Part shown: positions 54,648-64,000 of the stretch, one piece after another
Layout: each line of letters starts with the position of its first letter
Position numbering within the stretch: position 1 is the first letter of the stretch
Assembly: GCF_001661345.1 (NCBI RefSeq)
Contig: NW_017962913.1
Span: 253,428 to 317,427 of the forward strand
Length of the DNA: 64,000 nucleotides
Direction of reading: 5' to 3'
DNA from: Ascoidea rubescens DSM 1968
Taxonomy: Eukaryota > Ascomycota > Saccharomycetes > Ascoideales > Ascoideaceae
The notes under the pieces: model-generated
What the model saw: the letters and a program-made list of their open reading frames with translations, nothing else
Told to the model about the DNA's origin: nothing
Databases searched by the model: none
Made by a program: the position numbers and the translations under genes

Positions 54648-55619
54648 ATGCAAATAATGCTGAACACTGACACCACAGTAACCTCTTCTAGTATCCCCAG
54701 ACCCTCTAAATCTAATACCAGATCTTCCAGGAACAAATCTACCACCACATCCAACAATAATACTGACAACTCAAATGCGTCCCATTTTAAAGACAAAGAC
54801 AAAGATAAAGATAAGGAAAAGAATAAGAACTCTATTTTAAATACCTCTTCTTCTTCTGTATCTTCATCATCTACCACTGCAACCACTTCAACTACCAAAT
54901 CCTCCTCCTCTTCCTCCTCTATTTCTTCCAGCAGTCTCGCTAATGATAATAATGACCATAAACCTTACGGCAATAAAAACACCACCAGTAACAGTAACAA
55001 TAAAACAGTACATTCTTCTTCGTCGTCTAAACCAAAAAAAAACTCAGTCGCCCTAAAAGTTGGACTTATTGGCGATGCCCAAATTGGCAAAACCTCTTTA
55101 ATGATAAAATACGTCGAGGGTTATTACGATGAACTATACACTCAGACTCTAGGTGTCAATTTCATGGAAAAGACGATTCAAATTAAAAACAATGAAATCA
55201 CCTTTTCAATTTGGGATTTGGGGGGCCAAAAGGAATTTATCAACATGCTACCTTTGGTCTCAAATGATGCTGTCGCGATCTTATTCATGTTTGACTTGAC
55301 TAGAAAATCAACCTTAAATTCAATTAAAGAGTGGTATAGACAAGCAAGAGGTTTCAATAGAACTGCTATTCCTTTTTTAATCGGCACAAAATTTGATCTT
55401 TTTATAAATTTTTCCAACAAAGACCAGGAAGAAATTACAAACCACGCTCAGAAATTCGCAAAAGCAATGAAAGCATCTTTAATTTTTTGCTCAACTTCTC
55501 AATCTGTTAATATTCAAAAAATCTTTAAAGTCATATTAGCCAAGGCTTTTGACTTAAAATTATCAATTCCTGAAATCTCAAATATCGGTCAACCTTTACT
55601 TTTATATAATATAGATTAA
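54648..55619 (+). CDS. TEM1: Mitotic exit / septation Ras-like GTPase Tem1 (Spg1)
   Basis: Small GTPase at the top of the mitotic exit network, located at the spindle pole body. 323 residues; first in-frame ATG at 54648. A Ser/Thr/Asn-rich N-terminal extension of about 135 residues precedes the GTPase, longer than in S. cerevisiae (245 total). The GTPase is complete: VGLIGDAQIGKTSLMIKYVE (P-loop, about 139-158), YTQTLGVNFMEKTI (switch I), IWDLGGQKEFINMLPLVSND (switch II), FMFDLTRKSTLNSIKEWYRQ, LIGTKFDLF (G4 with TKxD) and CSTSQS (G5). The DLGGQ and GTKFD variants are characteristic of the Tem1/Spg1 subfamily. Confidence 0.95.
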   Translation: MQIMLNTDTTVTSSSIPRPSKSNTRSSRNKSTTTSNNNTDNSNASHFKDKDKDKDKEKNKNSILNTSSSSVSSSSTTATTSTTKSSSSSSSISSSSLANDNNDHKPYGNKNTTSNSNNKTVHSSSSSKPKKNSVALKVGLIGDAQIGKTSLMIKYVEGYYDELYTQTLGVNFMEKTIQIKNNEITFSIWDLGGQKEFINMLPLVSNDAVAILFMFDLTRKSTLNSIKEWYRQARGFNRTAIPFLIGTKFDLFINFSNKDQEEITNHAQKFAKAMKASLIFCSTSQSVNIQKIFKVILAKAFDLKLSIPEISNIGQPLLLYNID

Positions 55620-55854
55620 TCTTAATAACAGATAAGAAAAAAACAAAAAACAATGCATTAACAAAAGAAACAAAAGAAACAAAAAAAATTTTAAAATTTA
55701 ATCAAAATATCTAAAAAGCAAAAATTAAACACTAAAAAATGAAAAAAAATAATTTAAAAGGTATATTATATTGCATTACTACATATTGTGCCATATATAT
55801 TATAAGCAGTAATAAATATAAATATTGAATTTTAAAATATGATAATTATATCCA

Positions 55855-57194
55855 TCAAACTAATAACGGCTTTAAATCATTATCTTTCAATAATGAGTTA
55901 TATATATCATCATCAGCAATTGCTAATTTAACTAATTTCAACCTTTCACTTCCAAAATTTTCTTGGGCAATAATTCCACTATCATTTAGTTGATTAATTA
56001 TATAATAAAATCCTCTAATTCGAATATTATGACTTCCATATAACAATTCTATTAGATCTTTATTTCCGATCAAATCGTTATATTTCATTTGATTAATATC
56101 ATCACTATCATCATTATCATTTTTGTCACCACCATTACTAATACTATTATTATTACTATTATTATTACTATTATTGTTACTATTATTGTTACTATTGTTA
56201 TTATTCTCACTAACTTTTTTATTCTCGGATATATTGATATTTTTGATAAAATCAATATTTAATAATCTTTTCATTTCGTCAATTATATCCCCCAATTGAT
56301 TTTCTGCAACACCACTTCTTTTCTTTCTTTTCAACAATGCTATTAAAAATAACTTTGAAATAAACGGTAAATTTATTATATATTGTGATATTGGAGAATT
56401 TGTAGATTCCTGTATGGCTCTTGTAATATTGTTGATTGTAACTGCATGATGCTTGTTTTCTTCTGAATCAGAGTCCATTTCGAAATCCATTTCATCTTTT
56501 TTTGTTTTCTCACTGTTTTTATATTTTTTTTTACTAATTTTCTTAATTTTGAGTTTTTCTTGTCGTTCTTTTTCTTTTTCTTTTTCCTCTTTTAAATATT
56601 CAAACTCAGCTATTTCAACAGCTCTTCTACAAATAGTCAATGCTCTTCTGGCATCACCACTAACACTTGCAACTTTTCTGGAAGCAATTTCGATTGCATC
56701 GTTTGTAAATTTCAATCTTTTTTTTAAGTTTGTATTTAATTGTTGCATTGATTCTAATCGAAAGTGAATGATTTTCTCCAATTGTTCAAATGTATATCCA
56801 GGAAACTGAATTCTAGTTAATCCTAGTCTGGATGAAATTTTATTTGATAATAACCTTTCTGGTAAATCCATTGTATTGGCAACCGCAATGATAATTAATT
56901 TTGAATTTAAATATGTTGGCCAGTTGAAAAAATTATACATTATTGATTGGTTTTTAGTGACTATTTGATCTAACTCATCTAATAAGACAACTAGGGTATC
57001 TTTTTGTTTTTCTGAATCCTTAAAGTATTCTTCTAAAGAAGAAGCAGCAGTTCCAGGTGATAGCCTTTTTCCTGATATAGATTTCCATAAAATCTCATAG
57101 CATTCTTGAGGGTTTACTAATTTTAACCCATTGATTTCTAAAAACTTGAAATTTTTAATAAAATCTTGATTGAGATCTTGTTCAATATTATTAA

Positions 57195-57238
<44 letters not shown>

Positions 57239-58710
57239 CTATCCATTGGATTTTCTGAATTAACATCTGAGGGTGAGGATGAGCTTGAATTAGTAGTATG
57301 CTTCGAACTGGCAGATGGGTTTAAAGTAGAGTCCAAAATAATGCCACTGTTTTTTCTATTACGAGATTTTGTCTTTCTGGTATTTAATTTTGGTTTAATT
57401 TTGCCATTTTTAAAAGAGTTTGTATTGTTTTTATTTTTTAAATGGTCCAATGTTAGATTTAGTCTTGTTTGTAACTGATGTATAACCTGACGAACGGTTG
57501 CAGTTTTACCAGTTCCTGGAGTTCCACTAATATAAAGACAGCAAGAGTTTCCTTCATTAATCATGCTGTCAAGAGTCAAATATATTTGAGCAAATTCTTC
57601 CTCTCTACATGGCAAACAAGCTAAAGCTGCCGAAGTGTGTAATTGAGATCTAGCTTTTTCAAAAAGATTTGTTTTCTCTTGAATAGATGAGTTGATGAAA
57701 TCGGTAGTTGTATCCACAGAACCGAATTGCAATTTTTTCCCCTTATTTCCACCTTTATTAACAATTCTCACTGGAACTTTTGGTGTTGAAAATTTAAGAG
57801 GTGGTTTTCTTGGGGACTTTTTAGGAGATTTTTTGGGAGAAATTTTTGAAGATAAAGTGGCAGATTTCCTTGAAGCTTTTTTAATATTGTTTTTTGTTGA
57901 TTTTTTTGGGAGGTCAGAAATATCCTCACTTTCATCCTCAATATAACTTGAAGTGTCAACGTCTTTGGAAGTGATCTCGAACTCATAGGTGTCTTTGTTA
58001 TTAGTTTTATAATTTTCCTCAATTTCAATATCAGAGGTTGAAAAATCATCGGAAATGTCAATATCTATTGCAATCTCATTTTGGATTGAATTGTTGGCAT
58101 TTTTTCGTGGAGGACTTGAAGTTTTAGGTCTTTTCTTTTGTTGAATTGAGCGAGAATCATGCAAAGTTTTTCTTTTTCTGACATTTAAAACTTCTGTAAA
58201 CCTCAATGATTCCAAAAAGTTCAAGAAGTTGAGAGGATTTTGAAGAAATTTTCTGTAGATTCTATCCCAGTTAAAAGGCTCAATTGTGAATTTTTTAGTT
58301 GAATAATCGAAAGCCTTTCTCACAAAAAAAGTAGAGTTGTCAGTTTTTCTGTTTTTCAATTTTAAATGTGAGCTATTTGAGTAGATTTTGATGTTGTTCT
58401 CAACGATATCGGTAGGTTTGATTGTGAGTTCAACATTTGACAAAAATATTTCATTCAGGTCAATTTCAGTGGGCTTGAAGATGGAAGACTCAACAAATGG
58501 GCTATCCTGCTCTAGAAAACAGATGATGTCGATGGTAATAGCATTCAGAGTGTCTTTGTGGATTTTTTTGACCAACCCAATCGACCTTTTGTTGTAGCTG
58601 TCTTTGAAGCCTATTATGTCGCCTATCTTGATGGCAAACCTCTGCCCTGAATTGCCCCCAACGGTTACAGGGTGGGCTGCTTCTGTTGTCCTGCTTCTGG
58701 TATTTACCAT
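55855..58710 (-). CDS. ORC1: Origin recognition complex subunit 1
   Basis: Largest ORC subunit, an AAA+ ATPase that marks replication origins. 951 residues; ATG at 58710 gives MVNTRSRTTEAAHPVTV, chosen because the more upstream frame lacks ATG. Domains: BAH about 25-165 (KIGDIIGFKDSYNKRSIGLV, FFVRKAFDYSTKKF); a disordered basic linker with SPKKSPKKSPRKPP; AAA+ from LPCREEEFAQIYLTLDSMIN, Walker A SGTPGTGKT (about 395-403), Walker B VVLLDELDQI (about 575), sensor 1 IIAVANTMDLPERLL, sensor 2 region SGDARRALTICRRA; winged helix at the C-terminus. About 90 extra residues including a 14-Asp run (GAT repeat, 57190-57239) are inserted between Walker A and Walker B. Confidence 0.96.
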
Positions 58711-58958
58711 TTGGAAACAAAACCTCCCTGCAACAACATCCAATTGACGAAAGCACAGCGATATTCCACAGCGATATTCCACAGCGATATTTCACGAAGA
58801 CCTCAAAAAGATCTCTTACAGTGGTTGGAATTCTCGTGAAGCAAATGTTCAAATCGGGTAATCGAAAGGAGAAAGCTGTTGATGAGCTCTCAGTTCTCCA
58901 GTTCTTCAGCATCAGAAACACCAGAAACACCTCGACGACACCAGCTCTCCAATTCACC
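58711..58958. promoter_or_regulatory. Short bidirectional promoter of ORC1 and a membrane-protein gene
   Basis: Only 248 bp. Contains three tandem 13-bp copies of CACAGCGATATTC (58754-58792), the only repeated element seen. Confidence 0.45.
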
Positions 58959-60131
58959 ATGGCCCCAGCCTTTGCTTCCAAGCAAAACCTTTCTAACGCC
59001 CTTGCTGACTTCAAAACCATGCTCTTCACCGAGAAGTCGTTGCTATACTTGATGAGGCTCATAGCTCCCATGGTAATTGTGATTGTCTTGACTCTCCAGA
59101 GCAAGAGCAGCATCCGAAGTGCCACATCCCTCTATATGTTCACTCTTAACTGCAACCACGTCACTGTCGCTGATGGTCTTTTTGCTGCTCTAAGGAACAA
59201 GCAGCAGTCCAACTATTACAGAACTGGCGACACCTATGGCATTGGCTTCACAACCTCTGAAATCAACATTTTGACTGACTATACCACTGACCAAGTGAAA
59301 GAATGTCCCCAGATAATATTGTCCAACTTGCACGAGTGGTGCTATGGTGATTACACTCTTAGCGATAATGACGACTTCGACAGCTCTAATAAGGAGTTGA
59401 ACTACTTTTCAAATAAAAACTTTACAATTACTGAATGCTATTCGCTAAACAACACTTTTTTCAACTACGTTCAAATGCTAGATTACATCGACTTGACTAT
59501 CATTCTAGATTACGCCTATAATGGCGATTTTTCCAACGAAAACTCAGACTATGCAAAATTAACAGCTACTCTAAACAAAAATAAGCCAACATTGTTGACT
59601 TTATCAGACATTGGCTTGTCTTCAAATTGTGCCTTGATTATCTTTGCATTTTGCATTTTTTTTTTCAGAAATCAACAAAAAGTTAAAAAAGTATTAAAAC
59701 ATGTATGTGGTTTGCTTTCACTTGTTTCTTTGGCAACAATATGCCCTTCATTTATTTTGATATACATTCAATCCATTCAAGTAAAACGACAAATTCAACA
59801 AGAATTGAGTGATTTTGGAATATGGCTACACATGGGTCGTCGATGGTTTATTTTATCATGGACCTGTTTTACTCTTGCTGTGCTCTCCTTTGGAATCTGG
59901 GGCTTTACAACTTGGCTCATCTTACCCAGAGATCAATCCCCAGATACATATCACAATTCTATATCTCTTGATCACAACTATTCCTATGAAAATCGTCACG
60001 AAGGTACTTCCAAGTCTCATACCACCAACAATCCAACCCTCATAAGCTTTAAAAGTCATTCTCCAGAGAATTCAAAAGTTAACGTTAACGTAAAAGTGCT
60101 AAACTCTTCAACATCTTCTGTTGATAAATAA
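58959..60131 (+). CDS. Four-helix membrane protein, possibly SUR7/PalI-like
   Basis: 390 residues from ATG at 58959 (MAPAFASKQNL); an upstream in-frame ATG at 58845 is less likely. Four hydrophobic segments: about 25-45 (LLYLMRLIAPMVIVIVLTL), 220-236 (NCALIIFAFCIFFF), 250-270 (GLLSLVSLATICPSFILIYI) and 297-322 (WFILSWTCFTLAVLSFGIWG). The large loop after TM1 carries CPQIILSNLHEWCYGDYT, a W-C pattern like the claudin-type motif of SUR7/PalI proteins, and N-glycosylation sequons. The cytosolic tail is Ser/Thr-rich. These points suggest a plasma-membrane or eisosome-associated protein, but I cannot confirm the family. The next gene has the same topology. Confidence 0.6.
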   Translation: MAPAFASKQNLSNALADFKTMLFTEKSLLYLMRLIAPMVIVIVLTLQSKSSIRSATSLYMFTLNCNHVTVADGLFAALRNKQQSNYYRTGDTYGIGFTTSEINILTDYTTDQVKECPQIILSNLHEWCYGDYTLSDNDDFDSSNKELNYFSNKNFTITECYSLNNTFFNYVQMLDYIDLTIILDYAYNGDFSNENSDYAKLTATLNKNKPTLLTLSDIGLSSNCALIIFAFCIFFFRNQQKVKKVLKHVCGLLSLVSLATICPSFILIYIQSIQVKRQIQQELSDFGIWLHMGRRWFILSWTCFTLAVLSFGIWGFTTWLILPRDQSPDTYHNSISLDHNYSYENRHEGTSKSHTTNNPTLISFKSHSPENSKVNVNVKVLNSSTSSVDK

Positions 60132-60533
60132 ATTCAAACACCCAAAATTACCTTATTTTTTTGTTTGTTTTTAATGACACAAAAATCTTTTATACTTTTA
60201 TCATTATATCTTTTATTTGGATACACAAAAAGACACCTTTATTTTTTTTTTTCAAAAATTTATCTCTGACTATTTTTTAATTGATTGAAAATGTTTTAAA
60301 AAATCAATAATGAAACAATCAATTAATTTATCTATAAAAGTTGATTGAAGGACTAAAAGATTAAAATTCCAAAAGACAAAAACACCCAAACACCCAAACA
60401 CAAAAATCACTATCATAAAAGCAAAATATAAAATAAAATAAAATAAAATAAAATAAAATACAAAATACAAAATACAAAATACAAAATATAAAATATAAAA
60501 TATAAAAAAGATTTTCAAAACAGAAATATTAAA
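60132..60533. other. AT-rich intergenic region with AAAAT/ACAAAAT repeats
   Basis: Pentanucleotide AAAAT and TACAAAA repeats at about 60425-60508 directly before the next gene's ATG; nothing else is visible. Confidence 0.5.
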
Positions 60534-62078
60534 ATGAATAGCAGTTCCTTTTCAGGAGCAATATTAAATTATTGGTACCACATCGATGAACAATCAGGCA
60601 CTCATACAAATGCTTCAATTAAAACAAACGATACCGCAACCTCAAAATTAAGCAAATTTAGAAAAAACAGCCTTCAAAATGATGAATCATCTAATATCAA
60701 CAATAATGATTTTGAGCTTTATAATAGTTTTTACAGTAACAATATTACTACAAGTAATTTTGATAAATGCGACTCTAGAATCCAAGAAGATGAAAATCAT
60801 ACTCCAGTTGAAAATGCTACCAAAAAAAAAAAAAAAAAAAATCTAAAAAAATTAAAATCATTTGTATTTTTAAAAACAAAAAATATCAGTCTAAAAAAAA
60901 TATTTTTTCTAAATCTGTTAAACACAAGTATATTACTTGTCATCCAAATTTTGTTACTATTTGCCTTTAACACTTGCAATGATACTTTTTTAGTTAATCG
61001 AAGATGCTTACCACAATTCAGGTTTGAATTTATTGATCAAACTAATTTTGCAAAAGACGTATTGGCTTCTGCAAGGGACGTCTTTAAAGCTGTCACTTTT
61101 TTGGCAAATGATATGTCCGATATTGATTTAAACAATAATTATAACTTTGATAATGAACACATTAGTCTAATTGATTTTGGAAATAACACAGATGCAAATA
61201 TTCTTGAATACTATAATACTAAAGAAAAAAACCTCAAAAAATCAGATAAACCCAAATCAGATATTGATACATTTAGCACAGACAATCAATACGAAATTAG
61301 CTTTTTAAGCTACTGCAGGAAGAAAAAAATCAATACTGAAGCCGGTAGAAATATTTTTAAAAATTCAAAAAATGACAAATTTTGTACCGATTCTTCCAGT
61401 GGTGTTGATATTGTTTCTACCTTAATTAGGGACTCTGGAATACAAATCGGTGAAATAACAAAAAATGATGATTTAAAACTAATGGGGGATTCTTTCGTTT
61501 TGGTTTATGAAATCTCCTTAATGAATGCTAAGAAATTGAAAAAATTAAAAAATAATAATTTGAAAATTGAAGCTGATGATACAGAAAAATCAAATTTAGA
61601 TGATGATAAAATGATTTTAGAAGAGGGAGTATCTAAAGCTTTATTGTTGAGAAAAATCAGCAGAATACTACCTAAATTACTTGAACTTCAGTTTTTCATA
61701 ATAGTTTTGAGCATGCTTATTTCGTTTACTTACTTGGTTATTATTTTTTTTAATCTAAAAGTTTTTAATAAGGATTTAAATCAGAATGAACTCGATGAAA
61801 AAGTAGAAAAACAACATGGTAGAATAATAAAACTATTCATGGGTAATCGAATCAAAGCTCTAAAACTATACTTTATAGCAAGCTTGGTAATTACAGCGAT
61901 AAATTTTGCTGTTGCTATAACACTATTTGAATATATCAGAAAGTTGAGCCTTTTATTGAAAGATAAAATAGGTCTCGCAATAATCAAACCTGGCGAAGGA
62001 TATTTTCTTGTTTGGGGTTCTTTCTCGGTTAGTTTTTCATTATTTTTTATGTTTTTATTTTTTTTATTTATTAAATGA
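60534..62078 (+). CDS. Four-helix membrane protein, possibly SUR7/PalI-like, second copy
   Basis: 514 residues, ATG at 60534. A cytosolic N-terminus of about 120 residues ends in a poly-Lys stretch encoded by an 18-A run (60823-60840), a slippage-prone site. TM1 about 123-148 (FFLNLLNTSILLVIQILLLF), an extracellular loop of some 235 residues with Cys pairs (CNDTFLVNRRC, SYCRKK, FCTDSSS), then TM2 about 385-407, TM3 about 445-468 and TM4 about 490-512 at the very end. The SYC motif and topology parallel the preceding gene and the Sur7/PalI fold, suggesting an old tandem duplication or a shared role in cell-surface organisation; low sequence similarity keeps this tentative. Confidence 0.6.
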   Translation: MNSSSFSGAILNYWYHIDEQSGTHTNASIKTNDTATSKLSKFRKNSLQNDESSNINNNDFELYNSFYSNNITTSNFDKCDSRIQEDENHTPVENATKKKKKKNLKKLKSFVFLKTKNISLKKIFFLNLLNTSILLVIQILLLFAFNTCNDTFLVNRRCLPQFRFEFIDQTNFAKDVLASARDVFKAVTFLANDMSDIDLNNNYNFDNEHISLIDFGNNTDANILEYYNTKEKNLKKSDKPKSDIDTFSTDNQYEISFLSYCRKKKINTEAGRNIFKNSKNDKFCTDSSSGVDIVSTLIRDSGIQIGEITKNDDLKLMGDSFVLVYEISLMNAKKLKKLKNNNLKIEADDTEKSNLDDDKMILEEGVSKALLLRKISRILPKLLELQFFIIVLSMLISFTYLVIIFFNLKVFNKDLNQNELDEKVEKQHGRIIKLFMGNRIKALKLYFIASLVITAINFAVAITLFEYIRKLSLLLKDKIGLAIIKPGEGYFLVWGSFSVSFSLFFMFLFFLFIK

Positions 62079-62259
62079 TTTTAATATTATGACACTGTTT
62101 GTTCTTGATTGGTTATGAAATTATATCAAGATGTGGAATCGTGTCAAAATTGAATAAATTTTATAAAAAAAGATTCATAGTTGTTAATTTATTGTTATAG
62201 AAAATAATACGATTAAAAATTATATTGACTAAATAAAAAAACAATCATTATAAATAGCA

Positions 62260-64000
62260 TTACCATTGAACAAAATCTCTTCCCACAGTTCTAAAAACTC
62301 TGATGGTTCCAGATTTTAAATCTGAAGGTCTGTAACTACTTTGCTTAATTTTACCAGTATTTGAAGATTTTTCAATTACTCTAAATTTTTCTTTTTTGTT
62401 ATCCCAGTCAGTTATTATTGCAGAAAATGGTTTATCAAATCCTGTTTCAAAAACAAATTTTTGATGGAATTTGTTATGTGCGTTAAACTTAGCTTTTTCA
62501 AGGGTCAATATATCACCAGGTCTAAAATCGCCTTTTTTGCTTATTTGTGAGTTTGAATTATTAAAATAAATTTGAGCGCCAAATGAGGTTGCACCTACTG
62601 GTCTTAAAATATTTGGGATTTGTGATAAAAGTCCTGGAACGAAGTCACCATAAATAATACTACCAATCGATTTAATGGCTAATTGATAAATAGTGTTTCC
62701 AAATAAATCATAGTATTTGTTTAAAATATCATCATTAATAATTGGTGGTGAAATATGAGATTGATTCATATTAACTGTGATTTGAGGATTTTTAGAATCA
62801 AAAGAAATAGAAATAACAAGTTGAGAGTAATTGGCAAATAAAATGTAGTAGTCACGATAAATAAATTTTCTGTTTCCCCTCTTAATTATTTCGTTTTCTT
62901 CAACTTCAAAAATTAAATTATTGCCCACTTTTCTAATCAAATCGCTAGGTAATTCATTATTTTTTAGCCACCAATCTGAATCTTGTTCCAAATCAATATT
63001 TTGACCCGTGTAATTATCCTCGTTGTCTTCATCATAATCAGCTAACGCACCAGAATCAAGTGGTTGAAGATTTTTATTTGAATGCTCTGAATGAAAACTG
63101 GTTACACTATCTATAGATTTACGACTAATAGAAGTGCTTCTAGCAATCTCTGGAGAAAACAGATCCACAGTCTCTTTTCTATCATTTTCAGAGATTGGAA
63201 CTGGGATTGGTGCTGGGACTTGAGGTGGTGCTGGAGCAGAAATAGAAGTTTGAGCTGTAACTGGAATTGGAGCTGGAGCTCTGGTGGGCGGTGATGGAGG
63301 TGAACTTAAAACAGGAGTAGATAATGAATCGGCTGAATGTGGTGGAGGAGGAGGACTTCTATTAGTAAACTCCGGAGCAGGTGGAAGTGAAACAGGTGGA
63401 GGAAGTGTATCTAAAGCTGCCAATTTGTTTTGTGGGAAAGTAGAATTAGAAAAGGCTGAAACTTTAGAGTTAGTAGAAAGAGTAGGTATGATCTCTGTAT
63501 CATCATCGTCGGCTTCATATCCAGTAACTTCATCCTCGGAAACAAGATTTTGATCGATAGGAATATTTGGTAAGGAAGTAGCCGGAGGAGGTGGTGGGGG
63601 AGCTTTAAATTTAGAATTTTCATTTATATCAATATCATGTGAAGAGGAAAACTGCTTATTGACATCATCTTCAAAAGATGTTCTTGAAGCAGTAGATTGA
63701 TTAGATTCACCGAGAACGATGTTTCCAGAGAGAGGTACTGGTAAAGATGTTTCTTTCTTTTTTATCATTTCGGAGTCGTCGTCGTAATCATCTTCTTCCA
63801 AACTATCAAGTGGGTTTTCATCGGAAATAACAGGAATGTTTTTATATGGTTTCACTTCGGGTAATTTTTTTTTCATTTCTCTCATATTGAAAGAGTCTTT
63901 TGGATTAGAAGCAGGTTCATCGATGTTCTTTTCATATTTTTCGTATTTTTCATATTTTTGATTGTTTTCATTATCACTATTACTATCGCTATCACTATTA
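62260..64000 (-). CDS. BBC1: Actin-patch protein Bbc1/Mti1, 5' part outside the window
   Basis: Regulator of Las17/type I myosin-driven actin assembly at endocytic sites. 579 residues are visible and the frame is open to the window end (NSDSDSNSDN...), so the start and the N-terminal SH3 domain lie beyond 64000. Proline-rich blocks at 63210-63610 (APPPPPPATSLP, SPPPPPHSADSLS, SPPSPPTRAPAPIP) would bind SH3 proteins. The conserved Bbc1 C-terminal domain is complete: DWWLKNNELPSDLIRKVGNN, KFIYRDYYILFANYSQLVIS, GATSFGAQIYF, FRPGDILTLEKAKFNAHNKF, ending in IRVFRTVGRDFVQW. Confidence 0.9.
   Translation of the reverse strand, partial: NSDSDSNSDNENNQKYEKYEKYEKNIDEPASNPKDSFNMREMKKKLPEVKPYKNIPVISDENPLDSLEEDDYDDDSEMIKKKETSLPVPLSGNIVLGESNQSTASRTSFEDDVNKQFSSSHDIDINENSKFKAPPPPPPATSLPNIPIDQNLVSEDEVTGYEADDDDTEIIPTLSTNSKVSAFSNSTFPQNKLAALDTLPPPVSLPPAPEFTNRSPPPPPHSADSLSTPVLSSPPSPPTRAPAPIPVTAQTSISAPAPPQVPAPIPVPISENDRKETVDLFSPEIARSTSISRKSIDSVTSFHSEHSNKNLQPLDSGALADYDEDNEDNYTGQNIDLEQDSDWWLKNNELPSDLIRKVGNNLIFEVEENEIIKRGNRKFIYRDYYILFANYSQLVISISFDSKNPQITVNMNQSHISPPIINDDILNKYYDLFGNTIYQLAIKSIGSIIYGDFVPGLLSQIPNILRPVGATSFGAQIYFNNSNSQISKKGDFRPGDILTLEKAKFNAHNKFHQKFVFETGFDKPFSAIITDWDNKKEKFRVIEKSSNTGKIKQSSYRPSDLKSGTIRVFRTVGRDFVQW

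Overview
This window is a stretch of nuclear chromosome from an AT-rich budding yeast (Saccharomycotina). The evidence is gene content (NUP170, GIM3, PBI2-like, PTH1, CTR3, MRE11, CUS1, RRG7, FKH, LSM8, MDE1, IMD, RPS1, IRC21, TEM1, ORC1, BBC1), compact spacing, and short introns with GTATGT/GTAAGT/GTACGT donors and TACTAAC/AACTAAC branch sites. Proteins carry long Asn, Asp, Ser and His-Asn runs. Genus cannot be fixed from the sequence; poly-Asn-rich lineages such as Ascoidea or Saccharomycopsis are possibilities, not claims. I saw no tRNA, rRNA, CRISPR, transposon, LTR or virus-derived element.

Layout: 1-5.8 kb, MSE1 (5' end outside) and NUP170. 5.8-7.4 kb, a GC-rich gene-free block. 7.4-13.5 kb, an intron-containing Asn/Asp-rich protein of unknown function, prefoldin subunit GIM3 and a small I9-type protease inhibitor. 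14-23.4 kb, a large Asn-rich membrane protein, PTH1, an Asn-rich protein and a ketopantoate reductase. 23.6-25.6 kb, two divergent CTR3-type copper transporters around a promoter with three Mac1-type copper elements. 25.8-32.3 kb, MRE11, CUS1, a small two-intron coiled-coil gene and RRG7. 32.3-39.7 kb, sparse: one small unknown gene and a forkhead/FHA gene with a long 5' intron. 39.8-48.9 kb, LSM8, MDE1, a TB2/DP1 membrane protein with a very long low-complexity tail, an intron-containing unknown, and a Rex3-like N-terminal fragment gene. 49.2-53.9 kb, IMP dehydrogenase, RPS1 and IRC21. 54.6-64 kb, TEM1, ORC1, two adjacent four-helix membrane proteins, and BBC1 running off the end.

Most genes are unrelated housekeeping genes. 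Functional grouping is visible only in the copper-transport pair. Seven intron-bearing genes were resolved; in GIM3, LSM8 and IMD the spliced product matches the family, which supports the intron rules used for the unknown genes. Conserved proteins repeatedly carry homopolymer insertions in surface loops (ORC1 AAA+ domain, forkhead FHA domain, prefoldin, MRE11).
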